DNA from: Chthoniobacterales bacterium
GTDB lineage: Bacteria > Verrucomicrobiota > Verrucomicrobiia > Chthoniobacterales > DYNR01
DNA length: 64,000 nucleotides
Assembly: GCA_026418675.1 (NCBI GenBank)
Contig: JAOAAX010000004.1
Coordinates: forward strand, 59,306-123,305
Reading direction: 5' to 3'
In this document: one piece after another, positions 1 to 11,093 of the stretch
How positions within the stretch are numbered: the stretch's first letter is position 1
Layout: every line of letters starts with the position of its first letter
Notes under the pieces: model-generated
What the model saw: only the letters and a program-made list of their open reading frames with translations
Told to the model about the DNA's origin: nothing
Databases searched by the model: none
Translations under genes and position numbers: made by a program

Positions 1-669
1 CTCATTGACTACATCAACACCAACTTCGCCCGCCACATCGTTACCATCGAAGAACCCATTGAGTTCGTCCATCGCAACAAACGTTCCATTATCACCCAGC
101 GCGAAGTCCCCGAGCATACTCCAACCTTTCCCATTGGCCTCAAAGCCGCACTCCGCGAAGATGCCGACATCATCCTCGTTGGCGAAATGCGTGATCTCGA
201 AACCATTTCCCTCGCCCTTACAGCCGCTGAAACAGGCCTCCTCGTCTTCGGCACCCTCCACACCAACAACGCCCGAAAAACCGTTGACCGTCTCATCGAC
301 GTCTTCCCTGCCGACCAACAATCCCAGGTCCGCACCATGCTCGCAGCTTCCCTCCGCGGCGTCGTCGCTCAGCTCCTCATGAAAAAAGCCGATGGTTCCG
401 GCCGTGTCGCAGTCAATGAAATCCTCATTGCCAACAATGCCGTTAGTGCCATCATCCGCGAAGGCGCAACCCAAAAACTCCAGGACGTCATAACAGGTGG
501 CAAAGCCGAAGGCATGCAATTTATGGACGACGCCATCTGGGAAAAACTCGTCCAAGGAATTGTCAGCCCCCACGAAGCCTTTATGAAAGCTATTGACAAA
601 AACCGATTCCGCCCATTCCTCCCGCCCGAAGAGGAAGCTCTCGGCAACTCCGCTGGCGCTGCCGCTTAA
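1..669 (+). CDS. pilT: Type IV pilus twitching motility ATPase PilT (5' truncated by window edge)
   Basis: Frame 1 is open from base 1; translation IEEPIEFVHRNKRSIITQREV...ALREDADIILVGEMRDLETISLALTAAETGLLVFGTLHTNNA is typical PilT (Asp/His boxes, Walker B). Confidence 0.95.
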   Translation, partial: LIDYINTNFARHIVTIEEPIEFVHRNKRSIITQREVPEHTPTFPIGLKAALREDADIILVGEMRDLETISLALTAAETGLLVFGTLHTNNARKTVDRLIDVFPADQQSQVRTMLAASLRGVVAQLLMKKADGSGRVAVNEILIANNAVSAIIREGATQKLQDVITGGKAEGMQFMDDAIWEKLVQGIVSPHEAFMKAIDKNRFRPFLPPEEEALGNSAGAAA

Positions 670-1045
670 TTATTGATAAACGTGTATAATTTTTATATTT
701 GTAGATGATTTTGTCATTTTTTAAACAAACCACATCATTATTTATGGATAAATAAGTCCTATTTATAAAAATTCACACATTTTTTACTCCGAAATAAAAT
801 TTCAGTTTTTTTCAAAAAAACTCATTGCATTTGCTCAAAAAAACGGTAGGCTTTTCCTCCCGCCCCATGCAGGGGAAGTAAGTCCTGCGCGATCAAATCT
901 CTCGCAGCGCGGTTCTTTCATCCCATTGCTGGGGAATTGGCCGTGCTGACAATTGCCGGTTTTCCAACGGGGCCTGCGCCCGCTCTCTTGCGCATTCACA
1001 ACCTACACAAACCACACCCGACACAAATTCTGCTAATTTCATCCG

Positions 1046-1477
1046 ATGCCTACAATCAACCAACTTGTCCGAAAAGGACGCCAGAAAGTCGCTTCCAAAT
1101 CGAAATCTCCAGCCCTTTCTGGCTGCCCACAACGCCGCGGTGTTTGTGTCCAAGTCATGACACGCACCCCCAAAAAGCCTAATTCCGCCCTCCGGAAAGT
1201 TGCAAAAGTCCGCCTCACAAATGGCCAAGAGGTCATAGCCTACATACCGGGGGAAGGACACAACCTCCAGGAACACAGCATCGTCCTTGTCCGTGGCGGT
1301 CGTGTCAAAGACCTTCCCGGTGTCCGTTACCACATCATTCGGGGCACGCTCGACAGCCTCGGTGTCGAAGGCCGCAAGCGCGGTCGTTCTAAATATGGCG
1401 CCAAACGTCCCAAACCAGGCCAAGAGGCCACCGCAAAAGGGGCCAAAGGTGCAGCCCCAACTAAAGGCAAAAAATAA
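1046..1477 (+). CDS. rpsL: 30S ribosomal protein S12
   Basis: [14 protein letters not shown]...[33 protein letters not shown]... Confidence 0.98.
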   Translation: MPTINQLVRKGRQKVASKSKSPALSGCPQRRGVCVQVMTRTPKKPNSALRKVAKVRLTNGQEVIAYIPGEGHNLQEHSIVLVRGGRVKDLPGVRYHIIRGTLDSLGVEGRKRGRSKYGAKRPKPGQEATAKGAKGAAPTKGKK

Positions 1478-1607
1478 CCGATCAAACCCACCTATCTCCA
1501 TCAACTCAGAAAACTTCCATAAACCCAACCAAAACAATAAACAATCTTGAGTTATTAGCTGACCGCGATTCTCAGTCCCACAGAAAACCCACATCCAACG
1601 CAAACTT

Positions 1608-2081
1608 ATGGCACGTCGAAGAAGAGCCATCAAAAAGAAGCCCGTAGCCGATGCGCGTTACGCCAGCCCGCTTGTCGAAAAGCTCATCAACACTGTTATG
1701 CGCCGTGGCAAGAAAACCCTCGCCCAAAAAATCGTCTATACAGCCATAGACCGAACCCGCGAAGGCACCGACTCCGTTGACCCCCTCGACATCCTCCACA
1801 GAGCTGTCGAAAACGTCCGCCCCAAACTCGAAGTCAAATCAAGGCGTGTCGGCGGTGCTACCTATCAAGTTCCCGTCGAAGTCCCGCCCGAACGCCAAAT
1901 CACCCTTGCCCTTCGTTGGATCGTTAATTTCGCGAAAAACCGAAAAGGAATTCCCATGATCCGAGCCCTTGCTCAAGAGCTTAAAGATGCTGCAGCAGGC
2001 CAAGGCAACGCCATAAAAAAACGCGACGACCTTCACAAAATGGCCCAAGCCAACCGCGCCTTTGCTCACTTCCGCTGGTAA
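1608..2081 (+). CDS. rpsG: 30S ribosomal protein S7
   Basis: MARRRRAIKKKPVADARYASPLVEKLINTVMRRGKKTLAQ...; position after rpsL. Confidence 0.98.
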   Translation: MARRRRAIKKKPVADARYASPLVEKLINTVMRRGKKTLAQKIVYTAIDRTREGTDSVDPLDILHRAVENVRPKLEVKSRRVGGATYQVPVEVPPERQITLALRWIVNFAKNRKGIPMIRALAQELKDAAAGQGNAIKKRDDLHKMAQANRAFAHFRW

Positions 2082-2319
2082 CGAAACAATCCATTCCAAC
2101 TCAAATTCCAAACCCAAACACTCCGCTATAACTGATCCAAAGTTTCAAAAAGCTAATCGAAGACAAAACATAGAAACCAACCCAAACTAAACTAAACAAC
2201 CAAAACAAATACCATAAACAAACACCAAATAACCTCGCCTCATCCTACATAAAACAACGAACTATCCATCATAACAAGCCAAGCCCAAAAATCACGCCTG
2301 ATTCCGACGATTCCTACCT

Positions 2320-4470
2320 ATGCCTGAAACACCAGCCAATCCGAATTCACCTAACCGCGCTTATCCCCTCCAACACACGCGAAACATCGGTATCTGCGCC
2401 CACATTGACGCAGGCAAAACAACCCTCACCGAGCGCATCCTTTTCTATACCGGAATGATCCACAAAATCGGTGAAGTCCACGAAGGCACCACCGTAACAG
2501 ACTGGATGGAACAGGAACGCGAACGTGGGATCACCATCACTTCCGCCGCAACCACCTGCTTCTGGTGGCAGCGCAAAGAAACCGATGTATTCAAGCTCTT
2601 CGAAGGCACCAAAATGCGCATCAATATCATTGACACCCCAGGACACGTCGATTTCACAGCCGAGGTCGAGCGTTCCCTCCGCGTCCTCGATGGTGCAATC
2701 GCCGTCTTCTGTGGTGTTGCCGGTGTCCAACCGCAGTCCGAAACCGTCTGGCGCCAAGCGACAAAATATAACGTTCCCCGAATCGCATTTGTCAATAAAA
2801 TGGACCGCACAGGCGCAAACTTCGAAGCTGCAATCGAAAGCATGCGCCAAAAGCTCGGTGCTAACGCTTGGCCAATCCTTCTCCCACTCGGTTCTGAGGA
2901 TAACCTGCGTGGTCAAATTGATGTTATCAACAAAAAAGCAATTATTTACAGCGACAACGATACTCTTGGTTCCACCTACGAAGTCGCAGAAATCCCTCCC
3001 GAATACAAAGAGAAAGCAGCCAAGGCATACGAAGACCTCGTTAACCAGATGACCGACCTCGACGACGAAATCGGCACACTCTTTCTTGAAGAAAAACCAA
3101 TCACAAAAGCTGACCTCAAGGCCGCAATTCGCCGTCAGACCATCGCCAACCGTTTTGTTCCAGTCATCGGCGGCTCTGCTTTCAAAAATAAAGGCGTCCA
3201 ATACCTCCTCGACGCAATTATTGATTACTTACCAAGTCCACTTGACATACCTCCCGCTAAAGGCCAAGACCCCGAAACGGGTGAACCCCGTTACGCAGAA
3301 GCTAACGACAATTCCCCCTTTTGCTCCCTAGCCTTCAAACTTTGGTCCGACCCCTACGTCGGTAAACTTATCTTCTTCCGCGTCTATAGAGGCAAGCTCA
3401 GCAAAGGCGATATCGTTTATAACCCCCGCACCCGCAAACGTGAACGCATCAGCAGAATTGTTCAGATGCAAGCTGATAAACGCGACGAAATTGATTGCTG
3501 CTATTCCGGCGACATCGCCGCAATCGTCGGAATTAAAAATGTCACTACGGGCGATACCCTCTGTTCTGAAGACGCTCCCATCCTTCTCGAACCCCCATCC
3601 TTCCCAGATCCGGTCATCTCCATGGCCATCGAACCCAAAACTAAGCAAGATCAGGAAAAGATGGCCAATGCCCTCCAACGCCTTTCAGAAGAAGACCCGA
3701 CCTTCCGCGTCTATACTCACGAAGAAACCGGCCAAACCATCATTGCAGGTATGGGCGAGCTTCACCTCGAAATTATTCGCGATCGTATGCAGCGCGAATT
3801 TAAAGTTGAAGCAAACGCCGGCAAACCCCAAATCGCTTACAAAGAAACTATCCTCATTCCTGCCGACGGCGAGGGTAAATTCATTAAACAAACTGGCGGC
3901 CGCGGCCAATACGGCCACGTTATCCTCAAAATTTCCCCCAATCAGCGCGGCAAAGGCTTCACTTACGAAAACAAAATCGTCGGTGGCACCATCCCGAAAG
4001 AATACATCCCCGCAGTTATCAAAGGCCTTGAAGAAGCCCTCCTCAATGGCGTTGTCGGCGGTTATCCAGTTATTGACGTCCACGTGGACATTGTTGACGG
4101 TTCCTACCACGAAGTGGACTCCAGCGAAATTGCCTTCAAAATGGCCGCTATTTTCGCTTTCAAAGACGCGCTCAAAAAGGCAAAGCCTATCCTCCTCGAG
4201 CCGATCATGAAAGTCGAAAACATCACACCCGAGGAATTCCAAGGCGACATCTTGGGCGACCTCAACCGTCGCCGTGCCCGCATAAACGGCATGGAAACCA
4301 GAAACGGCCTATGCACAATAACTGCAGAAGTTCCTCTGGCTGAAATGTTCGGATACGCAACCGCTATCCGCTCCCTCTCAAAAGGCCGTTCCTCTTATTC
4401 CATGGAACCTTCTCACTTTGAACAAGTCCCTCAACAAATCCTCGCTGCCATACTCGAAAACAAAAACTAA
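2320..4470 (+). CDS. fusA: Elongation factor G
   Basis: [61 protein letters not shown]; 716 aa. Confidence 0.98.
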   Translation: MPETPANPNSPNRAYPLQHTRNIGICAHIDAGKTTLTERILFYTGMIHKIGEVHEGTTVTDWMEQERERGITITSAATTCFWWQRKETDVFKLFEGTKMRINIIDTPGHVDFTAEVERSLRVLDGAIAVFCGVAGVQPQSETVWRQATKYNVPRIAFVNKMDRTGANFEAAIESMRQKLGANAWPILLPLGSEDNLRGQIDVINKKAIIYSDNDTLGSTYEVAEIPPEYKEKAAKAYEDLVNQMTDLDDEIGTLFLEEKPITKADLKAAIRRQTIANRFVPVIGGSAFKNKGVQYLLDAIIDYLPSPLDIPPAKGQDPETGEPRYAEANDNSPFCSLAFKLWSDPYVGKLIFFRVYRGKLSKGDIVYNPRTRKRERISRIVQMQADKRDEIDCCYSGDIAAIVGIKNVTTGDTLCSEDAPILLEPPSFPDPVISMAIEPKTKQDQEKMANALQRLSEEDPTFRVYTHEETGQTIIAGMGELHLEIIRDRMQREFKVEANAGKPQIAYKETILIPADGEGKFIKQTGGRGQYGHVILKISPNQRGKGFTYENKIVGGTIPKEYIPAVIKGLEEALLNGVVGGYPVIDVHVDIVDGSYHEVDSSEIAFKMAAIFAFKDALKKAKPILLEPIMKVENITPEEFQGDILGDLNRRRARINGMETRNGLCTITAEVPLAEMFGYATAIRSLSKGRSSYSMEPSHFEQVPQQILAAILENKN

Positions 4471-4484
4471 CCCACTTTCCTCCT

Positions 4485-4796
4485 ATGATGACTGGACAAC
4501 GCATCCGCATCCGCCTCAAAGCCTTCGACCATCGAATCCTCGACGCTTCCGCTGCCCAGATCGTCGAAACTGCCAAGCGCACAGGCTCCAAAGTTGCAGG
4601 GCCGATCCCCTTACCCACCCGCATCGAACGTTTTACTGTTAATCGCTCCCCGCACGTGGACAAAAAGTCCATGGAACAGTTCGAAATCCGCACCCACAAG
4701 CGGCTCATTGACATCGTTGAGCCCACTTCCAAAACTGTGGACGAACTCCGCAAACTTACCCTTCCTGCTGGCGTTGACATCAACATCAAAATTTAG
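4485..4796 (+). CDS. rpsJ: 30S ribosomal protein S10
   Basis: [50 protein letters not shown]. Confidence 0.98.
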   Translation: MMTGQRIRIRLKAFDHRILDASAAQIVETAKRTGSKVAGPIPLPTRIERFTVNRSPHVDKKSMEQFEIRTHKRLIDIVEPTSKTVDELRKLTLPAGVDINIKI

Positions 4797-4805
4797 CATC
4801 TTTCT

Positions 4806-5471
4806 ATGAGCCTCCCTACCCTTAGCATTGGCCTCCTCGGAAAAAAACTCGGAATGACTCGTATCTACGACGAGAAAGGCCGTGTCATTCCAGTTACTGT
4901 CATTGAAGCCGCCGGCAATCGCATCCTTCAAATTAAAACTCCTGCCACCGATGGTTATTGGGCTGCTCAGGTCGGCTTCGACTCCCAGAAACCTTCCCGC
5001 ACCTCAAAGCCCCTCCTCGGTCACTTCAAAAAATCTAATTCCGAACCAAAACGCTTTATCCGAGAATTTCGCTTAACAGAAAACGAAGCTAAGAACCTCC
5101 AACTTGGCGACCTCCCCCTTGCAACCTTCTCCGTCGGCCAATTCGTTGATGTTATTGGCACCTCAAAGGGAAAAGGCTTCGCAGGTGTTATGAAGAAACA
5201 TGGTTTTGCCGGACAGCCTGCCTCCCACGGCCACATGATGCATCGCAGAACGGGGGCCATCGGCAATCGTTCCACTCCTGGCCGAGTCTGGAAAAATCAG
5301 GGCATGCCCGGCCACCTTGGCTGTGATCGCGTCACGGTCCAAAACCTCCGTATCCTTCAAATTCGCGAGGAAGACGGCGCAATCGTTGTTAGTGGTGCAG
5401 TTCCAGGCTCGAAAGGCTCTTATGTCATCATTCGTCCTGCCAAGAAGAAACCCTTGCCGGCAAAATCATAA
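4806..5471 (+). CDS. rplC: 50S ribosomal protein L3
   Basis: LLGKKLGMTRIYDEKGRVIPVTVIEA...GKGFAGVMKKHGFAGQPASHGHMMHRRTGAIG. Confidence 0.98.
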   Translation: MSLPTLSIGLLGKKLGMTRIYDEKGRVIPVTVIEAAGNRILQIKTPATDGYWAAQVGFDSQKPSRTSKPLLGHFKKSNSEPKRFIREFRLTENEAKNLQLGDLPLATFSVGQFVDVIGTSKGKGFAGVMKKHGFAGQPASHGHMMHRRTGAIGNRSTPGRVWKNQGMPGHLGCDRVTVQNLRILQIREEDGAIVVSGAVPGSKGSYVIIRPAKKKPLPAKS

Positions 5472-5491
5472 ACCTCTAATTACCGCATTCC

Positions 5492-6106
5492 ATGAGTGCT
5501 ACGACCCTTACTCCTCAAGCCGCAAAAAACGCTAATATCCCCATCATCCAAAACGGCAAAGGCACACAAGCAGTCCACGATGTCGTTGTCGCTTACCGTG
5601 CAAACCGCCGTTCGGGCACAGCCTGCACCAAAACCAAAGGCGAAGTTGCACTCAGCGGTGCGAAACCTTGGCGCCAGAAAGGAACAGGGCGTGCTCGAGC
5701 CGGCTACAAATCTTCTCCCATTTGGCGTGGAGGGGGCGTCGTTTTCGGCCCAAAGCCACGAGATTACTCAAAAAACATTCCCAAGAAAGTTAAAAAGCTC
5801 GCTTTCCGCAAGGCCCTCAGCGAGCGTATTCTCGCAGGCGATGTCCTCCTCGTTGACCAAGTCTCCGTTCCACAGCCAAAAACGAAACTCTTCGTGGCTT
5901 TCCTCCGTGAGAATTCTCTCATTTCGCACAAAGCCCTTATTATCGCTAATTCCTTCGATAGCAATACCTTCCTTGCAGCCCGAAACTATCCTTATGCTAC
6001 TCTCGCTCGGGCTGCCGATGTCAATACGGAACAACTTCTTGCTTTCGACAAAATTCTCGTCACAAAAGACGCTCTCGAAACACTCTCAAAAAGGGCCAAC
6101 CCATGA
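5492..6106 (+). CDS. rplD: 50S ribosomal protein L4
   Basis: [44 protein letters not shown]. Confidence 0.97.
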   Translation: MSATTLTPQAAKNANIPIIQNGKGTQAVHDVVVAYRANRRSGTACTKTKGEVALSGAKPWRQKGTGRARAGYKSSPIWRGGGVVFGPKPRDYSKNIPKKVKKLAFRKALSERILAGDVLLVDQVSVPQPKTKLFVAFLRENSLISHKALIIANSFDSNTFLAARNYPYATLARAADVNTEQLLAFDKILVTKDALETLSKRANP

Positions 6107-6387
6107 CCGACCAATTCGACATCGTCCAAAATATCCTCATCTCCGAAAAAGCTACCATTCTTTCGGAGAAGCACAACCAATATGTTTTCTGTGTAAATCC
6201 GAAAGCGAACAAAATCCAGATTAAAAAAGCTATCGAGCGAATCTTCAAAAAAACCGTCATAGCAGTCAATACCGCCAACTTCCTCGGTAAGAAGAAACGC
6301 GAACGCCGTCCCGACTTCGGTAGAACGGCTCATTGGAAAAAAGCCATCGTCACCCTAAAAGAAGGTGAAAAGATTGATATAGCCTAA
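6103..6387 (+). CDS. rplW: 50S ribosomal protein L23
   Basis: Overlaps the rplD stop (ATGA); [45 protein letters not shown]. Confidence 0.97.
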   Translation: MTDQFDIVQNILISEKATILSEKHNQYVFCVNPKANKIQIKKAIERIFKKTVIAVNTANFLGKKKRERRPDFGRTAHWKKAIVTLKEGEKIDIA

Positions 6388-6422
6388 CATCTCTAACAAA
6401 AATTCAACCCACTCTTTTCCGT

Positions 6423-7259
6423 ATGGCCCTAAAAACTTTCCGTCCACTAACTCCCTCGATGCGGTTCAAAATCCTCCCAACCTTCGAGGAAATCACAAAA
6501 ACCAAACCAGAAAAATCTTTAACCGAGCCCCTGAAAAAAACAGGGGGACGTAATAACCAAGGTCGCTTGACTTGCCGTCATATGGGGGGCGGCCACAAGC
6601 GCAGATACCGCATCATTGACTTTAAACGGGCCCGCCGTGATGCCCCGGCAGAAGTAATTGCAATCGAGTATGATCCCAATCGTTCTGCCCGTATTGCACT
6701 CATTCAGTATCCCGATGGGGAAAAAGCTTACATCCTCGCTCCTGTCGGCCTTTCAGTCGGAATGAAAGTTGCCGCTGGGGAAAACGTCGAACCAGCTGTT
6801 GGCAACGCAATGCCACTTCGCTGCATTCCCCTTGGCTCACAAATTCACAATGTCGAACTCGTTCCCGGGAGAGGCGGCCAGTTAGCTCGTTCCGCAGGAA
6901 CTTCTGCAATCCTCAACGCCCGCGAAGGGGGGTATGCCCTCGTTAAACTAGCTTCTGGAGAAATCCGCCGCATCCATGAAAATTGTTATGCAACCATTGG
7001 CCAGGTTGGCAATGTGGACCACATGAATATCTCCAGCGGTAAGGCTGGACGCTCCCGCTGGCTCGGTATCCGTCCAACCGTCCGCGGAATGGCAATGAAC
7101 CCTATTGATCACCCGAATGGTGGTGGCCAAGGCAAATCAAAAGGTGGCGGTGGTCGTCAGCACCTTACTTCCCCGTGGGGGCAGCTCGCAAAAGGTTTAA
7201 AAACACGTAAGAAAAACAAACCTTCCAATCGTTTCATCGTTCAACGCAGGAAAAAATAA
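6423..7259 (+). CDS. rplB: 50S ribosomal protein L2
   Basis: [26 protein letters not shown]. Confidence 0.98.
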   Translation: MALKTFRPLTPSMRFKILPTFEEITKTKPEKSLTEPLKKTGGRNNQGRLTCRHMGGGHKRRYRIIDFKRARRDAPAEVIAIEYDPNRSARIALIQYPDGEKAYILAPVGLSVGMKVAAGENVEPAVGNAMPLRCIPLGSQIHNVELVPGRGGQLARSAGTSAILNAREGGYALVKLASGEIRRIHENCYATIGQVGNVDHMNISSGKAGRSRWLGIRPTVRGMAMNPIDHPNGGGQGKSKGGGGRQHLTSPWGQLAKGLKTRKKNKPSNRFIVQRRKK

Positions 7260-7281
7260 CAACAACCTTAACGAATCGCCT

Positions 7282-7560
7282 ATGGGTCGCTCGCTTAAAA
7301 AAGGTCCCTTTGTAGATTGGAAACTCCTCGATAAAATTGACAAACTTAACGAGTCGGGAATCAAGAAACCAATTAAAACCTGGTCCCGTCGCTCCACGAT
7401 CACTCCGGACTTTGTCGGACATACCTTCAATGTCCACAACGGAAAAACTTTCATCCCAGTTTTCGTTACAGAAAACATGGTCGGGCATAAACTTGGCGAA
7501 TTCGCCCCAACTCGCATTTTCAAAAAACACGGCTCCCATACCGCGAAAGTTACCAAATAA
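7282..7560 (+). CDS. rpsS: 30S ribosomal protein S19
   Basis: [19 protein letters not shown]...[18 protein letters not shown]. Confidence 0.98.
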   Translation: MGRSLKKGPFVDWKLLDKIDKLNESGIKKPIKTWSRRSTITPDFVGHTFNVHNGKTFIPVFVTENMVGHKLGEFAPTRIFKKHGSHTAKVTK

Positions 7561-7669
7561 TTTCTCTCGCAGGTGGGTTTGGCAATTTATTGCCATTTTC
7601 ATCTGCTCCCTCCTCCCTGCTGCTCCAAGCGCAGCTCAGGGAAATCGCTCTTTGACAAGCTCCATAACG

Positions 7670-8485
7670 ATGGCCCATCAGCTTCCGCCAGAGGCCTACA
7701 TACCTTACCCCAACTTGCAGGCCAATTTCACTTTGGCGCCACCTCCTCTCCAATTTCCTCGATTTTACTCAACCTTACGTCCCATTATTGAAAAAACTCC
7801 AAATCTTAAATTCAATTTGCCTGTTGGCCCAACGCTCGAGGAATACCAGATGCGCCAAACCATCCTTGACCTCCGAAATACCATCCGCGAACTCTCCCAA
7901 AGCCTCGCAAACGCAAACGCTGAAGCAGAAGCTCTCCGCCGCCATAACCGAGATCTCCTAACTCAACTCGAATCCCTCGGCATCGCCAAGTTGGATACCT
8001 CATCAAAGAGCTTGGAGAATAAGCTCTTGAATTATGCACGCGACCTCCGCGATGAGCAGGAACGCTCCATCCAACTCGAATCCGCTCTGCTTGCCCTTTC
8101 TGAATCCGTAATCGCTCTCCTCCAAGAGGCAACAAATGTGCCTCCTGACCTGCGCCTTGACCTCGAGGCTCAGTTACGCCAAATCCAAGAGCTGCTCGGA
8201 GCGCCTGCAATAGGTATCGAAGAGGCTCTACCCGTTGAAGCATCCCTTACCAACGCCCTTGTCCTTGAAGTAAAACCAGAGCTTTCTCTCCTCATCGTAA
8301 ATATCGGTTCGCGTCACGGGGTTCGCATCGCAACACCATTCCGCATTCTTCGGGGATCAGAATTCATTGGGACTGCCCTTACCGTAGATGTCCGTGAAAG
8401 AATCTGCGGCGCCATCGTTCAGAGCTTGTCCCGCGAAACAAATCTTCCACGACCCGGCGACCGAATAATGGTCATCACTCAATAA
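7670..8485 (+). CDS. Predicted exported coiled-coil protein inserted in the S10 operon; true start uncertain (frame stays open upstream to 7337, overlapping rpsS)
   Basis: Same frame as track ORF 7337..8485; 7670 is the first ATG after rpsS. A signal-peptide-like stretch (RRWVWQFIAIFICSLLPAAPSAAQ) lies just upstream in frame, so initiation at a non-ATG codon upstream is plausible. Central coiled coil; C-terminal small beta-rich domain (ALVLEVKPELSLLIVNIGSRHGVRIATPFRILRGSEFIG...RPGDRIMVI). Confidence 0.75.
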   Translation: MAHQLPPEAYIPYPNLQANFTLAPPPLQFPRFYSTLRPIIEKTPNLKFNLPVGPTLEEYQMRQTILDLRNTIRELSQSLANANAEAEALRRHNRDLLTQLESLGIAKLDTSSKSLENKLLNYARDLRDEQERSIQLESALLALSESVIALLQEATNVPPDLRLDLEAQLRQIQELLGAPAIGIEEALPVEASLTNALVLEVKPELSLLIVNIGSRHGVRIATPFRILRGSEFIGTALTVDVRERICGAIVQSLSRETNLPRPGDRIMVITQ

Positions 8486-8579
8486 CTGGAACAAATTAAT
8501 TAAAAAAAACACCAAACGATTAAAACATCAACCCAACAACTTTCGCTAGAAACCAACAACTACAGCTAGAAAATAAGAC

Positions 8580-8608
8580 TTGACAGAAAAACTCCTATTA
8601 GCTATCCT
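8580..8608 (+). promoter_or_regulatory. Candidate sigma70-type promoter upstream of rplV
   Basis: TTGACA (8580-8585), exactly 17 nt spacer, TATCCT (8603-8608); ATG of rplV at 8618. Confidence 0.55.
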
Positions 8609-8617
8609 GTTCCGCTT

Positions 8618-9259
8618 ATGATTGTTCAATCAACTTACAAATATGCTCGTATTTCTCCCTCGAAAGTGCACGATGTTGCCCGTGCAATCCGCCGTCTTCC
8701 AGTAAAAAATGCCATTAACCTTCTCCGCTTTACTCCCAAAAAAGCTGCACGTTTACTTCTCAAAACCCTTAATTCCGCTATTGCAAATGCTGAAAACAAT
8801 CATAATCTTCGAGCAGAACAACTCATCGTCCTCGAAGCTATAGCCAACGATGGACCTGCCTTCAAACGTTACATTCCGCGTGCTCGAGGCAGCGCAAGCC
8901 CAATCCGCAAACGCACTGCGCACATCCGTATCACCCTTACAGACGATTTGAACCTCACGCATCCCCGCCAAATCCAAAAGGCTCGTCCGCAAAAAGCGGA
9001 ACAGCCTTCCAACTCTACACCTTCTGTCCAAGGCGCCTCCGCGAAACTCCCACAAACTGAAAACCTACTTTCGTCCTCTGAACCAATTCAAACAGAATCG
9101 AAAACTGAAATACCATCACAACCAAGTCCACAACCCCCTCAAAAATCCGATTCCCCTTCAGCTTCTCAATCATCTCTTGAATCAACTTCCGAATCAGCAT
9201 CAGAGTCAACATCAGAGTCAACTCCTCAACTTTCTGGGAATCAAAAAACCATTGCTTAA
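8618..9259 (+). CDS. rplV: 50S ribosomal protein L22 with long Ser/Pro/Glu-rich C-terminal extension
   Basis: YKYARISPSKVHDVARAIRRLPVKNAINLLRFTPKKAARLLLKTLNSAIANAENN...PRARGSASPIRKRTAHIRITL, then about 90 aa of low complexity. Confidence 0.95.
   Translation: MIVQSTYKYARISPSKVHDVARAIRRLPVKNAINLLRFTPKKAARLLLKTLNSAIANAENNHNLRAEQLIVLEAIANDGPAFKRYIPRARGSASPIRKRTAHIRITLTDDLNLTHPRQIQKARPQKAEQPSNSTPSVQGASAKLPQTENLLSSSEPIQTESKTEIPSQPSPQPPQKSDSPSASQSSLESTSESASESTSESTPQLSGNQKTIA
9200..9223 (+). repeat. 12-bp tandem repeat (TCAGAGTCAAC[A/T]) in the rplV tail
   Basis: tcagagtcaaca/tcagagtcaact read directly; encodes SESTSEST. Confidence 0.8.
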
Positions 9260-9282
9260 ACCTCTAACTTAACCAACTTCCT

Positions 9283-9936
9283 ATGGGCCAAAAAGTAAAT
9301 CCGATTGGTTTTCGGCTTGCTGTCAACCGTGATTGGCGATCCCGTTGGTATGCTCCTAAAAAGGATTTCGCCAACTTTGTTATTGCCGATTACAAAATTC
9401 GCGAGCTTCTTAAAAATAAACTTAAACAAGCCGCGGTTTCCAAAATCATTATAGAACGCGCTTGGAATAGTATTCGCGCTACTATCTACACAGCTCGCCC
9501 AGGAACAGTAATCGGCCGCCAAGGCAAAGAAATCGAATCCCTCACGAAAGAAATTTCCGAAATTGCCGGAAGCAAACAAGTCAAAATTGACATCGTAGAA
9601 ATCAAACGTCCCGACCTCGATGCCCAGCTCGTCGCAGAAAACGTCGCTGCTCAGCTCGAACGCCGTATTTCCTTCCGCCGCGCTATGAAGCGATCCGTTC
9701 AGCTTGCCATGGAGGCTGGCGCGCTCGGTATCAAAATTCGCTGCTCCGGGCGTTTGGGGGGAGCGGAAATTGCTCGCTCTGAGTGGTATCTCGAAGGAAA
9801 AGTTCCACTCCATACCCTTCGTATCCCAATTGATTACGGTTTTGCAGAAGCGAATACCGTCGCTGGTAAAATTGGCGTCAAATGCTGGATTTGCAAACCA
9901 GAAGAAAAAGAGGGTTCGCAGAGCGAAAATAAGTAA
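9283..9936 (+). CDS. rpsC: 30S ribosomal protein S3
   Basis: [24 protein letters not shown]...[14 protein letters not shown]...[14 protein letters not shown]. Confidence 0.98.
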   Translation: MGQKVNPIGFRLAVNRDWRSRWYAPKKDFANFVIADYKIRELLKNKLKQAAVSKIIIERAWNSIRATIYTARPGTVIGRQGKEIESLTKEISEIAGSKQVKIDIVEIKRPDLDAQLVAENVAAQLERRISFRRAMKRSVQLAMEAGALGIKIRCSGRLGGAEIARSEWYLEGKVPLHTLRIPIDYGFAEANTVAGKIGVKCWICKPEEKEGSQSENK

Positions 9937-9988
9937 TCACACCTATTAGTTTTCTGAAATTACCAAGCTCAAGTAGGAGGTCACGACT

Positions 9989-10408
9989 ATGCCCTTAATG
10001 CCGAAACGCGTCAAATACCGCAAAACTCAACGCGGAAGCCGCGCGGGAACTGCTTCCCGTGGCAACAAAATTGATTTCGGTGCTTACGCCCTTCAATCCC
10101 TCGAGCGTGCTTGGGTAACAAATACCCAAATAGAAGCTGCACGTGTCGCACTCACTCGAAACATGAAGCGGAAAGGCAAACTATGGATCCGAATTTTTCC
10201 CGATAAGTCAGTTACTGCTCGTCCCCCAGAAACCCGCATGGGCAAGGGGAAAGGGAATCCCGAATATTGGGTGGCTGTCGTCCGACCCGGAAATATTCTC
10301 TTCGAATTGGATGGTATCCCCGAATCTCTAGCCCGAGAATCCCTGCGGTTGGCTGCTAACAAGCTTCCCGTTCGCACACGTTTCCTCGTTCGTCATCACG
10401 CCGTCTAA
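9989..10408 (+). CDS. rplP: 50S ribosomal protein L16
   Basis: [32 protein letters not shown]...[20 protein letters not shown]; preceded by a canonical SD (taggaggt). Confidence 0.98.
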   Translation: MPLMPKRVKYRKTQRGSRAGTASRGNKIDFGAYALQSLERAWVTNTQIEAARVALTRNMKRKGKLWIRIFPDKSVTARPPETRMGKGKGNPEYWVAVVRPGNILFELDGIPESLARESLRLAANKLPVRTRFLVRHHAV

Positions 10409-10432
10409 CCCTTTTCCCCGAGCCTCATCACT

Positions 10433-10690
10433 ATGAAGATGTCTGAAATTCGTGACCTTACCCCGAAAGAGCTAGCTACCCGCCGCTATGAATTACGGCA
10501 AGAGCTTTTTAACCTGCGGGTTCAGCAAGCCAGCGGTCAACTCGAGCGACCGCATCTCCTTCGCCAAATCCGTCGCGACCTAGCTCGGATCGAAACTGCT
10601 CTCTCACTCAAACGCCTTCAAGCTCCCTCCACTACCCAATCCAGCAATTCCATTCCTGAACAAAAGAAATCAAAAAAAGCCAATAAGTAA
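10433..10690 (+). CDS. rpmC: 50S ribosomal protein L29
   Basis: MSEIRDLTPKELATRRYELRQELFNLRVQQASGQLERPHLLRQIRRDLARIETAL. Confidence 0.95.
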   Translation: MKMSEIRDLTPKELATRRYELRQELFNLRVQQASGQLERPHLLRQIRRDLARIETALSLKRLQAPSTTQSSNSIPEQKKSKKANK

Positions 10691-10715
10691 AGAAAGAACC
10701 TATTCTTAATTTTCT

Positions 10716-11066
10716 ATGAGCGAAATTCCTCCTGAATCAGTTTCTAAAGAAGAGCCTACGGATTCTACTTCTGCCCACACCTTATCAAGCCAGCGAAAAT
10801 CTGCGGATCAACCAACCCGTAAAAAAAATCTGCGAAAAACACGTGTTGGCGAGGTGGTTTCGGACAAGATGAACAAAACTATCGTCGTAAAAGTTGTTAC
10901 TCGCGTCCCGCACCCTCGTTTCCGCAAAATCGTTAAACGAATTTCTAAATTTCTTGCTCACGATGAAAAAAATGAAGCCAAAATCGGCGATCGCGTCTTA
11001 ATCGCTGAAACTCGCCCCCTGAGTAAACTAAAGCGTTGGCGCCTCGTCGAAATTTTAAAACACTAA
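10716..11066 (+). CDS. rpsQ: 30S ribosomal protein S17 with N-terminal extension
   Basis: [71 protein letters not shown], preceded by about 40 aa of low complexity. Confidence 0.95.
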   Translation: MSEIPPESVSKEEPTDSTSAHTLSSQRKSADQPTRKKNLRKTRVGEVVSDKMNKTIVVKVVTRVPHPRFRKIVKRISKFLAHDEKNEAKIGDRVLIAETRPLSKLKRWRLVEILKH

Positions 11067-11093
11067 ACCAAATTTACAACTGCCAATCCTGCC

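Noticed and set aside
893-1633. 246-aa - strand ORF across rpsL
   Set aside because: Antisense to rpsL and its leader; no recognisable family.
2347-3201. 284-aa - strand ORF inside fusA
   Set aside because: Antisense to the conserved EF-G coding sequence.
9003-9259. Possible frameshift or gene fusion at the end of rplV
   Set aside because: The extension is continuous in frame with L22, has no alternative start and ends at a clean stop just before rpsC; treated as a genuine tail.
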